Below, piece by piece: positions 45,101 to 57,190 of a stretch of 64,000 nt of DNA. The position numbers and the translations under genes are program-made. The DNA is from Cafeteria roenbergensis (taxonomy: Eukaryota; Sar; Bigyra; Bicosoecida; Cafeteriaceae): positions 124,001 to 188,000 of the forward strand of contig VLTN01000022.1 in the NCBI GenBank assembly GCA_008330645.1, written 5' to 3'. The notes beneath the pieces are model-generated. The model was not told the DNA's origin, did not search any database, and was given only the letters and a program-made list of their open reading frames with translations. Position 1 is the first letter of the stretch; every line of letters begins with the position of its first letter.

Positions 45101-48100
45101 AGGCCCTGCCCAGAGCCCCATGGACGCCCTCCGATGGCGCGGCCGTCACCGGCGACGCGGGCACGTGGCACCGCGACGGCCCGAAGGTGACCGCTGTGGC
45201 GGCGTCGCCTCTCATCGCCCGCGCGCTTGTCGCATCCAAGGCCGCGCAGGACGCGGCCAGCCCCCCCCAGTGCGCCGGCGGCGCTGACCCGTCGCCGCAG
45301 TGGCCGTCGCTGGACGGTTTTGTCGGGGTCGCCCATCCTGCGCTGTTCCTGGCACCGCCCCCCACCCCCGCGCCGTTTGGATGGCAGCTGCGGCGCGCTG
45401 CTGTGGCAAGGCTGCTGTTCGACCTGCGGCTGTGGCTCGGCGCCCCGCCCCAGCACGCAGCCGCAATCGCCTCGAGAGCGCTTCGCTTCGCCGCGGCAAA
45501 CCCCCTGGTTGTGGCCTCCACCGTCCCCGTCAGCGCGCTCTGCCATGCCATGCGCGCCCTTCTTTGGACCCGCGCCGAGGACGGAGCTCGCGCCCCGGCA
45601 GAGCCGCGCTCCTGCGCCCAGCCTGACTCGCCAGAGCCACTGAGCGTGTTTGACCCTGCCTGGCGGCTCGTTGCTCGCGCGTGGCTCTGGCAGGTGGTGC
45701 GGCTCGTGGTGCTGCACTCGGCCGGCCGGCTGCCCTGCGGCACCATCGCGGGGGGCGTCCAGCGGGTCAGCGACACCGAATCTCGCAGCAGGCACGTCGA
45801 CCCCGCCGCGCGGCAGGGCTCGGCTGCGTTGCGGGCCAGCCACGCCAGCGAGGCAACGGGCAAGAAGCCGCCCGGCTCGCTCAGCGGCCGCGCTCGCTCG
45901 GCGTCGCTGCACGCTCACGAGGTGGCCAGCTCCCTCGTGCTGCCCACGGCAGCCTCTGCGGCGGTGCACGCAGCCACCTGTGGCCCGGTGGTTGCGCTGA
46001 TCAAGGCTGCGGCTGACCCCGCGCTGAGGCTGGAGGCAGCGGCGACGCTGCTGTCGCTGCTGCCCGCGCCACGAGGCGCTGCTGGCGGCCGGCGCAGGCG
46101 CGGATCCGCAGCGGTTGCTGGCCAGGGCTCACCGCAGGGACCCCACGGGTTCCGTCCTCGCGGCTCATCGGCCAGCAGCGATGTTGCGGAACCGGCTGAC
46201 CACACGGCACAGTCAGGACCGGCCGGCGCGGCCGCTGCAGCGGGCATGGTCGCCACGGCGCTTGCCTCCACCGGCCTGGCTGCCCTCGCGCAGGCCCGCC
46301 AGCGAGTCGAGAGCCTCATCGGCAGTGCCCCCGGCGGGGCATCGGCTGATGGCAGCCCGCAGTCGCGCTCTGCCCGCGGGCGGGTCGCCGGAGCTGCGCC
46401 CGCGCCCGCGCCCCCGTCGTCGGCGCCGCCTCGTCGCGTCCTGACGCCCCCTGTGGCCGCAGCGAGATCAACCCCGAACGGGGACGCGGCTGCATCCGTG
46501 GGCGCGTGCGCGCTGCCCACCGGGTCGCCTTGGCCTCCTCAGCCACCTGTCACCCGATACAGAATCGGCGCCTGGTCGGCTGTTGTGGCGTCGGAGTCGG
46601 TTCCGGAGCGCATCCGGCCGTTCGTGGCCGGAGCGGCAGCGTCGGTTCCAGTCCTCTCAAGAGCAGATCCCGGGTTGGTGGCGGCACTTCGCGTGATGGG
46701 CGATGGCGCTGGGTTCTGGTCGCTGCTGGAGAGCGGAGACGAGGACTGCGCCGTGGCTGGCATCGCGCTGCTGGGTCGACTCGCGATGCACGCGGACGCC
46801 ATGGCGACATCCGCAGCTGCCGCTGCGTCGTCCGGGGCAGGGGGTCAGCAGGCTTCCGGGTCGGGCGCTGGGCGGGGCTCCGGCACTGGCGCAAGCGGGG
46901 GTGGGGGTGGAGGCGGGAACGGCCCAGCAGCCGGAGCCGACTCGCCAACAGCCGGAGCCATCGCCTTCCACGGCGGCCTGGCAGGACTGCTCGGCGCCGC
47001 GCTTGCCAGGCTCCCTGTGGTGTCGGCACGGGTCTACCGCGCAGTGCTCGCCCTGGCGCTGAGCGCCGACCCATGGGATGCCGCTGAGAGGGCCCGACTT
47101 GCGCCCAGCGGCTCGTCCATGCCGCCGCCCATCGCGCCTGCCGAGATTCAGCAGCCAGCTCTCATCCCCGTCCTGTACTCGCTGGCCCGCCGCGGCTCAG
47201 CGGCGCTTCGGCTTCTCTTCGTCGCAGACCTTCTGGTGCTGGTGGGTGGCCGCCCTTCCGAGGCCGCTTTGCCTTGCACGGGCTTTGGCGACGTGATTTC
47301 CAGGGCGAATCGCGCCCGCTTGCGGCGGGCCAAGCGCTGGCCCGAAGGGCTGTGTGCCCTGGCGCTGGCTGCCGAGCTGGAGGTTCGCGCCGCCGCTGCG
47401 GAGGCTGGCAACCCTGACGCGCCCGAGGCGGAGGCGGAGGCGGAGGCGGAGGCGGAGCCGGCGGCGGAGGCGGAGGCGGCGGCGCTGGGCGAGGCCGAGG
47501 CTGTCACGGCGCTGTCCATGCTCCGTGGCGATGGCGCCGTGGTCCGCAACGACTCCCCCGAGGCCGTGCTGGCCGCGGCGGAGCTTCTCTCTCACGCCAG
47601 CAGTGGCACTCGTGCCGCTGCCGCCAGAGTTCTCGCGGGCCGAATCGTGGACGCCTCCACGCCCCACAGCGTGGTGCAGGCCTGCTTCGTTGCGGCAGCC
47701 AAGCACCTTCCCGGCGCGCAGGCCACGGCCATCAGCGAGGGCGCGGCGGCCGTGCTCGGCCTGCTCTGCGAAGGAGGGCCCGCGGATACGCAGGCGGTCC
47801 ACGCGTGGATCAGCCTGCTCGGCCCCTCGGAGGGCGACCCTGCCCCTGCTGCGCCCCTGAGGCCCGTCGCGCTGGCAGACAGCGGCCTCCCCGTCCTGGG
47901 CGGGCCCTCGGTGGGCCTGGGCCCTGGGCTGCTCGGCGACGCGGATGGCGAGGCCGGCAGCCTCCGCGCCGTTCCTGTGTTTGCCGCCCCGGCAGGGCCC
48001 CTTGGCCCGGCAGGCGCTGCCGTGCTTGCCAGACTTCACTGCCGCGTGGTGTCGGGCTTCCAGGTCGCGCTGGGGACCTCGGCCGCTCCCCGCTCCTCGG

Positions 48101-51100
48101 ACATGTGGGACGCGGCGGCACGCGCGGCGTCGGCTGCCGCCGACCTGGTCAGCGGCGCAGCGGCAGGCGCGGGTGTGTGCGGCCCCGCTGCATCGGCGGG
48201 GGCCGGCGTGCTCTCCATGCGGGAGTGGGAGCGCCCTCCCCTGTGGCGCCTGGGCAGCGGCGTGGTGCGGCTGTGGTCGCTCATGTCTGCGTCGCTCACC
48301 GGCTGGTCCGACCTGGGCATCAGCCCGCAGGACACGAAGCGGGAGCTGGCGGCCGCCGAGGCGGCTCGGGCGCTCATGTCGCGGGCTCGCGTGCAGGCCG
48401 CCTCCCTCGCCAGCAGCGGCACGGCGCTGTCCAGGGCACACGCCGACGCGGAGCTTTCGACGTCCCTGCGAGGCGTGCGCGTGCTCGCGGCTGGCACGGA
48501 CCTGCTGGCGATTCCCGGCAGCCAGGAGGCCGCGTCGCCCGAGGCTGCGGGGGGTAGGGGAGCCGCCTCAGCGGCAGCGGGTGCGCCCAGGCGGGACGCC
48601 AAACGGCTCGGCTTCGAGGCGTGGACGCCGGGCGCGACGCTGATCGAGGGGCCCGGCGCACGAGGGCCCTTCTCGCCGCCGCTGCATGACATGTCGGGCC
48701 CTGAGGCTGTGGCGTCGGCCACTGCCGACGCGACGGCCACCCGCCTGGTCCGCAAGTGCAGGGCAGTGACGCCTGGCGGAGCTGTGGCGGGCGTGTGCTG
48801 CGCAGGACTGTCGATGGTCGCGGCAGCGACCTGCTCGGCCGTGCGTGCAGACGTCGGGCCTGAGGTTCGGCGCGCCGCGGCGGTCGAGGCTGCCCTCGTG
48901 GCAGACTCGGTGCGGGCGATGACCTTCACTCTGCGGCCGCGCGGCGACGGGCCCGAGCAGCTCCTCCCGGTGCGGCCGTCAGACTCCGCGAGCGGCATCT
49001 CTGGTGCCGAGGCCGAGGTCGCGCGCGCGGCAACTGCCGCTGCCATCGCCCTCACCTCGGGCGCCCACCTGGCCCCGGTGCTGGCTGCGATGCTTCTTCG
49101 CGTGGCCGGGGACGCCTTCTCCGCTGTTGCGAGCCTGGCCGACGTGGAGGCAAGGGAGTTTGCCGCCGGAGGCGGAAGCGCCGAGGGCGAGCAGAGCGGT
49201 CTCGCGTCCGAGGTGCTGGTGACCATGGCGGCAGGTTTGGTGGCGGCCGCCAACCGCGTGTGGGCGTCTGGAGCGGCAGCCGTCGGGGACAGCGGCGCCG
49301 ATGACTTGGTGCGGGAACTCTCGCTGCCCACGGTGGCGGCGTCCGCGGGCAGCCGCCCGGCAAGTCCGGATGTTGACGACGACGGCGACAACGGCGACGA
49401 CGGCGACGACGAGGGAGCGTTGCATCGCGGCGGCGCCCCTGCGAGCGCTCCCTCTGCCGCAGCAGCCTGCAGCAAACACGCCTCGTCGCGCGCGGCGGAG
49501 GCCGCGCTGCGCTGCGCGTCGCAGGTACGCGACGCTCTGGCTGGCCTGCTGGCCAAGACCGATGCGAGCCGAAGCGTTGGGCACTGGCTGGAGGCGTGCA
49601 CTGTCCACCGCTCTCGGCTCGCCTTGGACGTTGACACAGCCGCCCAGACAGCGGCGATGGTGGCCAGCAACGGCGCGCAGGAGGACGCCGAGGCGCTCGT
49701 GGCCGCCGCAGAGGCGGTCGCGCCTCACGCTGCCGTGTTCTCGCTCGAGGAAGAGGCTGCTCGCTCCGGCCGCGTCGCCCAGCGCCGCTCCCGCGTGTGG
49801 GCGGAGCACTCCCGGAGAACCACGGAGCTGTTCGAGGAGCTCCGACGAGCCCTTCCCTGGGGCCCGATCGCTCCCTGCGGGCGGAGGGTCCAGCGCATCG
49901 GAGACCACACTGCGCCCTTGCCAGGCGGGACGGCGCCGCACGGCATGCGTTGCCCCAGCGGCGCAATCAGCGAGGCGTGGGTATCGGAGCTCGGGTCCGC
50001 CAACGCGGCCATTGGCTCGGCGTTGGCGAACGCAGTCGACTTGTCGGCCGAGGACACGGACGAGGATGACGCCGATGATGTGGACGAGGACGCGGTGCCG
50101 TCTGGCACAGCCCTGGCTGGCGCCCTTGGTCCTGAGGCGTCGCCCACCAGCCGGGATGGCCAGCCAAGCAGCGGGGCTTCTGGCCAGGAGGCGAGGCCCT
50201 CGGGTAGCCCTGGGAGCGAGGGCGGCAAGCCTTGCGAAGCCGAGTCGCCGCGTCCCCGGCCCAGATCGGCCAGCGGGTCCCCCGTGCCCCTGCTCGACGC
50301 AGCGAGCGCCACTGGGCGAGCGCCGTCGCCCGCCTCGCCGGCCTCCCCCGACTCTGTCGGCGCTGGCTCGAGCGGACGGGCAGCTCCCGCTTCCACAGGC
50401 CCGTGCGACGGAGATGGCGAAGCGACATCTGCCCGAGCAGGCGGCGAGGGAAGCCAGGAGCAGGAGGAGGAAGAAGGCGGCAAGGCGGGCGGCCCAGCTG
50501 CTGAGGCGCGGCAAGCGCAGACTTCGGAGCAGGAAGGAGCCGCCGAAGACTGCCACGCCAACGGCGACGACGGCGACGGCGACGACGGCGACGATGACGG
50601 CCAACGTGAAGAAGAAGCCGAAGGCGACGACGAAGGTGACCACCAAGACGAGCAAGCGGTAGAGGGCGACTGGGAAACGGTGGACATCACCAGGGCGACG
50701 GGCGACGGGCCTGCGCTCTACGCCGCGCCCTGCTCGCTCGTGCTTCCGCACGCAGTTGTGGAAGGGCGCGTGGAGGTGTCGCAGCGGTTTCTCCGCTTCT
50801 TCCCAGAGCGCCTGGCCGGGGACGACGGCGGTGGCGGCGACGAGATCGAGGCCCCGCGGCCTTTCGGGGCAGGCGCCGACCCCGTTGCGTGGGTTCCCGA
50901 CGCCGACGCCGACGCGTGCCACGGCTGCGGCGCGCCGATTGTGTCGGGGCTCTTCTTCAGCGGGAAGCACCACTGCCGCCGCTGCGGGGGCGTCTTTTGC
51001 TCGGCCTGCTCGCGGCAGCGGCGGCCCCTTCCCTGGGCCCAGTTCTTCGAGCCGGTGCGCGTGTGCGACGCGTGTGCGGCTGCGGAGGACGCCTCCAAGC

Positions 51101-54100
51101 TCAGCGCAGCGGCGGCCGGAGCCTCTGCCCCGCAGCGGAAGCAGCAGAAGCGCCACGGCAAGTCGGCGACGTCCGGGTCCGCTGGCAGGATCGCGCACCA
51201 GCACTCGTCCATGACCAGCAGCCGTGGCTCGCCGGCCGAGGCCCGCGCGTCCTCCGTCCGGCAAGCCCTTGCCGTGGCCAGAATGCGCGAGCTTCGCATC
51301 CGCTCCATTCCCCTGGGGGACGTCACCGCCATCTACGGCCGCCGCTTCCTGCTTCGGCACCTCGCGATGGAGGTCTTCCTGTCCGGCGGCCGGCCCCCCA
51401 TGTTCTTCGCCTTCTCGCGGCCGGGGGAGCACGAGAAGGTCGTGCGCCGCATCTGGGCGCTGCGCGCGGACCTCCTGCGCTGCGCGACGCCACTGACGTA
51501 CGGGCCAGGCTTGCCTGCCGGAGTCGGGCCGCCGCAGGTCCCCGCCGCGAGCGCGATTGCGCTCGGCTTTGGGCCGGGAAGTCTTGGCCCGCAGGCGGCA
51601 TCTGCGTCGGCGCTGGGGGCAGGCGGCTCAAGCGGCGATCGCAGCTCCCTGCACGTCGTCAGCGCCTCGGCGGCCGGCGCCGGAGCCGTCACCATCGGCG
51701 CCATTGCAGGCGCCAAGCCTGGGCCCGTCAACATTGCCGGGCCCGCTGTGCCGCCCGCTCGCGTCCTCGACCCCACTCGCCTCGTGCAGGAGATGGGCTG
51801 GACGGAGGCGTGGCGCCGCCGCGCGATTTCCAACTTCGATTACCTCTGCCTCCTCAACTTCGCGGCAGGGCGCACCCGCAGCGACCCGTCGCAGTACCCC
51901 GTCATGCCCTGGGTCATCGCAGACTACACCAGCGAGTCGCTGGACTTTCAGCACCCGTCCTCCGGCACCTTCCGCGACCTCAGCAAGCCGGTGGGCGCGC
52001 TCAACCCGGAGCGCCTGGCAAAGTTCCGCGACCGCATGGCAGGGTTTGCCGACGCCGGAGACGACATGCCGCCCTTCTTGTACGGCAGCCACTACAGCAA
52101 CATGGGCTCCGTGTCCTTCTTCCTGCTTCGGCAGGAGCCCTTCACGTCCATGCACTTGGCCCTCCAGCGGGGCCGCTTCGACCACGCCGACCGGCTGTTC
52201 CACTCCGTCGCCGAGGCCTGGAGCAACGTGATGCAGAGCCAGGCCGACGTCAAGGAGCTGGTCCCGGAGTTCTTCTCTGACCCCGGGTTCCTCCGCAACG
52301 ACCGCGGCCTCCAGCTCGGCAAGCGCCAGTCGGGCGTGCAGCTCGGCGACGTGGTGCTGCCGCCCTGGGCGCACGGCTCCCCCGAGCTGTTCGTGCAGCT
52401 ACAGCGCGAGGCGCTGGAGAGCGAGCACGTGTCGCAGCGCCTGCACCTCTGGATCGACCTCGTGTTCGGCTCCAAGCAGCGCGGCGAGGCTGCAGCGGCG
52501 GCCGACAACCTCTTCTACCACCTGACGTACGAGGGCGCCACGGACTCCATCGACCTCACCGACCAGGCGGCCAGGGCCGCGGCCGAGGCGCAGGTGGCGC
52601 ACTTCGGGCAGACCCCAGCGCAGCTCTTCAGCAAGGACCACGCGCCCCGGCTGACGCAGGAGGAGGCAGCCATGGCGGAATGGGGCGCTGCGATCGCGTC
52701 AGCGATGCTCGCCCGGCGCCACTCCGCGCGCCGCACCTTGCTCCGCAGCCCGCACCGCGGCCCCGTGACGGCGGTGCACCTGCCCACTGCCTTCCCCGGC
52801 TGCATCACGCTCGACGCCTGGGGCGTGGCGGCGACGGCTGCCTTCGGCCCCACCGACGCAGCCTCTGTCGGCGAGCAGCCCTTTGCGCTCGCCTACCGCG
52901 GCGGCGGCTACCTGGCCGTGGTTGCGCCCGAGTGGACGGCGGCCCGCACCCTTGGCGTGGTCATCACGGGCGCCAAAGCCCACGCCGCGCAGTCGCCTGC
53001 TGCCGTCGCGGGGCTCGCCGAGGACGAGGGCGCCGAGCCAGACGCCTTGTCCCCGAGGGCCGGCGGCAGCAGCACCTCGGGGGGGCCGTGCGTCGCTTCA
53101 GCTTGCTTCCGAGCAGGCACGTCGCTGGACGAGCTGGGCGAGGGCACAGCGGGCGCTCGCGGCCTGATCGCCGCTGTGGCGTCCAGCGCCGCGCAGGGGG
53201 GCGGCCTTGGCGGCTTCGGGGCCCATCCGGCCAGCGGGGAGGACGGCGGCGGGCTCGGCAGCGGCGGCGGGCGGGAGCGAGCCACGAGCGAGGCGGGGCG
53301 GTCTGGCGACCCGGCAGCTGCCGCCGGGCCTGGTGGCGCAGCCGCCGGCGGCCGGGCCTCCAGCGGCAGCGGTGGTGACCGGGACGACGCGCGTGGCGAG
53401 CCGGAGCCGGGGCTGGCGGCGCCGGCGTCGGCGGCACGGCTTGCTGCCGCGGCGGAAGTGGCCGAGGCATGGGCGGAGCTGGGCGGACGCGGACCGCCTG
53501 CGTGTCTGCTCCCGTGCGGCGGCCTGCTGCTTCGCGGCTGCGGCCCGGGCTGCGGCGTGGAGGTGGTGCGCGTGCCGGGCAACGTGGACGTCGTTGGCGG
53601 CGCTGGCGCCGGCACTGCCCAGGCCGGGGCGCTCGGGCACGCCCCTCAGGGCGTGGCGTCGTCGCTGGCGGGTCTCGCTCCGCTCGCATCGTGGGCGGTG
53701 GACGGGCCGCGGCCGACGCCGCAGGGCCAGGAGGCCCGCGCGGACACGGCGCCGTCGCCTCAGGAGAGCCATGCGGCTGCCGCGGGCGGCGGTTCGGGCT
53801 CGGGCAGCGGCTCCAGCGGCGCCAGCGGGCGCAGTGGCGGGCTGGGCGGCTTGGTGGGCAGGACAAGTCCGGTGGCTGCAGCGGCGGCGGCGCAGATGTT
53901 GCGCCCTCTGCCGCGGTCCTCCGTCGTCGAGCGTCTCTGCCCACACCCCGCGTCGGCCACCGCCATGGCCGTGTCGGAGGACGGGAGCATGGCTGTTGTC
54001 GGGCACGCGGACGGGTCCTTGGGCGTGTGGCTGGTGGCTGCCGCGGCCGGCGGCCAGGCCGGCGAGGGCGCATCGGGAACCGGCCCCGGGTCGGGCGTGC

Positions 54101-55665
54101 GGGGCCTCGGGCTCGGACTGGCAGCGCAGGAGGCCGAGCGAGAGGGCACGGGCGAGGGCGCCGTTGCCGCTGTCATCGCGGGCGGGGCCGCAGACGTCGC
54201 CCTGGAGGCGGCCCTCCTCTCGTGCGCGGCTGACGCGAGCCCCCAGGCGGGAGGCGTCGGCGGCGCAGCGGCCGAGGTGGCAGCCGCAGCGGCCGCGGCC
54301 ATGGCCGGGCTGGCGCCGCGTGGCGTGTCGACGAACGACGCCGTGGCGCTTGCCCGCCCTGCCGGGTCTGGCGGCTGGGGCCGTGCCGGCTGGCTGCTGG
54401 CGCCGGACAACGTGTCCTCGGCGCTGCCGCTGGAGCCTGCCGTGGGGGCGGCTGCGACTGCGGTGGGCTGGGCTTACGGCGGGGCTGCCATGGGCGCCAC
54501 GCGTGCCTGCCCCGCCATCTCTGCAGACGCCACCGCGCCTGCCGCCGTGCTGGTCGCGACTGCGCTTGCCGGCGTCGGGGTGTGCCTGGGGGCAGGCGAG
54601 GGCGCGCGCGGCGTTCGCGCGCGCCTGGCGGCTGATCTGGACGTGATGACGGACATCCGAGCCACCCTCGAAGCCAGAGCGGCTGGCAGGGACGGGCCGA
54701 GCGGCCAGCCGGCCCGCGTGCGCCGCCAGCATCGCATGCTCGTGCCGTCCGTGGGCATCATCGCCTCGCTGCTCGGCATCGGGGAGAGCAAGGGCCAGCC
54801 CTCCACGAGCCGCCGCCAGTCGCTGGCCAGCCGACCTCGGGCGGAGTCGGGGTCGGCGGCGTCATTGGTGCAAGGGTCAGCGCCGGGCAGCGAGGCAGCT
54901 CTGCCCGGCCACGGGACATCGAGCTCCGCCGGCACTGCCGGCGCTGCCGGCGCTGCCGGTGCTGCAGGCGCTGCGGGCGCTGCCGGTGCTGCTGCGGCAG
55001 CGGAGGAGCAGGGGGCGTGGGACGTGCTGGACGTGGAGGGCGGCGAGGCGGACTGGGCAGAGGCGGGCCGCGACCAGGAGGCCGGGGCGGAGTCGCAGGC
55101 GACGGCGGCCGCGGAGCGGGCAGCCATCGAGGCGGCGGCGGCTGGGCAGAGCGACGCGTCCATCGGCGAGGAGGAGCGGCGGAAGCGGGTGGTGGCCGCC
55201 GCGCGGGCACGCGCGGCACAGCGCGCCCGTCGCGCCGCGGCACTCCGGCGCGCGGGCGCGGCTGCCGTCAGGGGGGCCGTGTCCGCCGCGGCCGGGGCCG
55301 GAAACACGCTGGGCCAGCGCCTCGTCCGCCTCGTGGCCGGGGGCGCGGTCCCCGACGCGGCTGCCGGGGGCGCCGGCGAGGAAGCAGCGGCTGTGATGGG
55401 CTTTGCCGCCGGAGGCGCTGCCGCCGACGCGGTGGTGGCCGCAGAGGTCGCCTTGCGCGCGGAGAGCTCGGAGATGACCGTCCCCCTAGGCTTCTCGGGC
55501 CTGCGCGCAGCTGGGCAGGCGCTTGGGCCGGCGATGTCGTGGCTGGCACCGCCGGGCAGCACGGCTGCCGCGACCTTCCGTGGCATGTCGGCAGCGCACG
55601 GCGGCTCGCTGCTGCTCGGGGGAGGCGCGGGGGCGGCGCTGGGAGGAAGCGGCGGCGCTGGAGCT

Positions 55666-55696
<31 letters not shown>

Positions 55697-56889
55697 GCAG
55701 CGGTGGCGGCGGCGGCGGGGGAGGCGACGGCCCGAAGCGGGACGCCTCTCGAAGGGGCGGCATTGCCACCAAGGCGTGCGGTCGCGGCGCCAGCCTCGGC
55801 TCCGGCGCAGGCGTCGGCGGGCTTGGGGACGACACGGCCTGCTCAGCAGTGGGCACCAGCGGCCTGAGGCTCGTGGCAGAGCTGCTCGGGGCAGTGCTCC
55901 GCGTGACGCCTGCCTCGGGCGGCGACGAGGCCAAGACCGCGCTAGACGCTGCCGCCGCAGGCATGACACCGCGGCCGCTCCCCTGTCTGCTCGGCCCGGC
56001 ACAGACGGCGGTGTGGGCAGCGGACCCGCGCGACGGGCTGGGCTGCCGGCCCCTTCTGGAGCCAGCGTCCATGCTGGCGCCTCTCTTGGATGCGGGTCGC
56101 ACGGGCGCGTTTGCGCGCGCCATCTCTGCTGCGGCTGGCAGAGCCGGCGCCGCTGAGGCAGGCCTCCTCGTTGCAGGGACCACCCTCGCCGCTGAGCGGC
56201 TCCGCCTGCCCTCCACGCTTGGCGAGGCCCTGGCCGCGGCCAAGGACGGCGAGGAGGTTCGCAGCCTGGCCCGTGAGCTGTCGCTGCGCCGCGCCGTCGC
56301 GCACTTCGTGCCTGCGGGGCGGCCGGATGCGGCGGAGCCGTGGCTGCCCCTCGGGGGGCACTGCGCCCCCATCACGTGCGTGGCAATATCGGCCCGCTTC
56401 GGGCGAGCCGTGGCGTGCGACGCCAGCGGCAGGGTGACGATCCACTGCATCAGGGCGGGAAGGCTTGTGGCAAGCTGCGCGCCCGAGTGGGGCCCGCTCG
56501 GGCCGGGGGCGGCAGCCGCGCAAAGGGGCATGGCGTGCCCGGTGCAGTGCGTCGGGATCTCGCGGGGAGGCGTTATCGTGCTTGGCCACGGCAGGCGGGT
56601 CACCGTGATGGACCTGGCGGGCCGCACCGTTGCGTCTGCGCGGTTCGAGGCCGCCATTGTCGCGGCCGTTGCCAGCGCTTCAGGCCGATTCGTCCTTGCG
56701 GCGACGAGGCAGCGCATCTTCGTGCTGCATGCCACGACGCTCGCAGAGGCTGCCGTGGTGGAACCTACGCCGCCGGCGCCCGTTCGCTCCCTTGCGCTGT
56801 CGCCCTCTGGCCGCGCTGTGATCGCGGGGTTCGATCGCGGCCTCGTTGGCGTGTACGCCACGGACCTGACGTTTTATGCTGCTGTGTGA
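42136..56889 (+). CDS. BEACH-domain protein with lectin-like, FYVE, PH-BEACH and WD40 regions
   Basis: A 4,917-residue frame without visible introns. ATG at 42136 is used; an ATG at 42190 (MAASLAEALDAAG) is an equally good start. Order: helical N-terminus; concanavalin-A-like region about 235-415 (GLTFAVWLRLE, RWIWVCGVV, GGFHGQLG); long Ala-rich armadillo-like helices with disordered inserts; FYVE finger 2919-2987 (WVPD, CHGCG, GKHHCRRCG, RVCDAC); PH-like part about 3050-3115 (RIRSIPLGDVTAIYGRRFLL); BEACH 3212-3500 (SNFDYLCLLNFAAGRTRSD, YPVMPWVIADYTSE, FRDLSKPVGALNPERLAKF, PPFLYGSHYSNMGSVSFFLL, DVKELVPEFFSDPGFL, LWIDLVFGSKQRG); poly-Gly inserts; WD40 units about 3935-3965 and 4735-4917. BEACH proteins act in vesicle traffic, lysosome size and autophagy; FYVE fingers bind PI3P on endosomes. 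FYVE before PH-BEACH differs from WDFY3, where it is C-terminal. Stop context is GTGTGAAGG. Confidence 0.93.
47425..47480. repeat. GAGGCG repeat coding Glu-Ala in the BEACH gene
   Basis: Perfect and near-perfect GAGGCG units coding alternating Glu and Ala, inside the helical part upstream of FYVE. A candidate length polymorphism. Confidence 0.85.
55660..55725. repeat. GGC-rich repeat coding poly-Gly in the BEACH gene
   Basis: A run of GGCGGC with few interruptions codes a poly-Gly linker between the BEACH domain and the final WD40 units. Confidence 0.85.
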
Positions 56890-57190
56890 AGGCGGCGGCG
56901 ACAGCTTGGCGTGGGTGAGTGTGTGCGCCGCGGAGCAGCCTCAGCTCGTCGTGAGGGCGCGGTTGCCGTGCAGCCTGATGGCAACGGCGCCAAGGCTGCG
57001 TGCTGCCGCGTGCCAGCTCCACAAAGGAAAACCGCCTCGCTCGCATCGAAGCGCCAATCGAGCCGTGGTGCGCGAGTCCGACAGAGCGGCGGCGGCGCGC
57101 AAGGCACGCAGCACTCTCGCAGCGCCCGGCCCGGCCCTCTCTTCCGCCCGCGGGGCCAGTGGCCGCCGGTGCAGGCGCACCGCTGCACGA
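56890..57190. other. Spacer between BEACH and kinesin genes
   Basis: About 300 bp. The plus strand is open through it, but the reading lacks kinesin features and the first good start with a matching donor is at 57191. It should hold the BEACH 3' end and the kinesin promoter. Confidence 0.55.

Noticed and set aside
56876-57190. Upstream extension of the kinesin frame
   Set aside because: No kinesin-like residues; the start at 57191 followed by a GTGAGT donor gives the family consensus directly.
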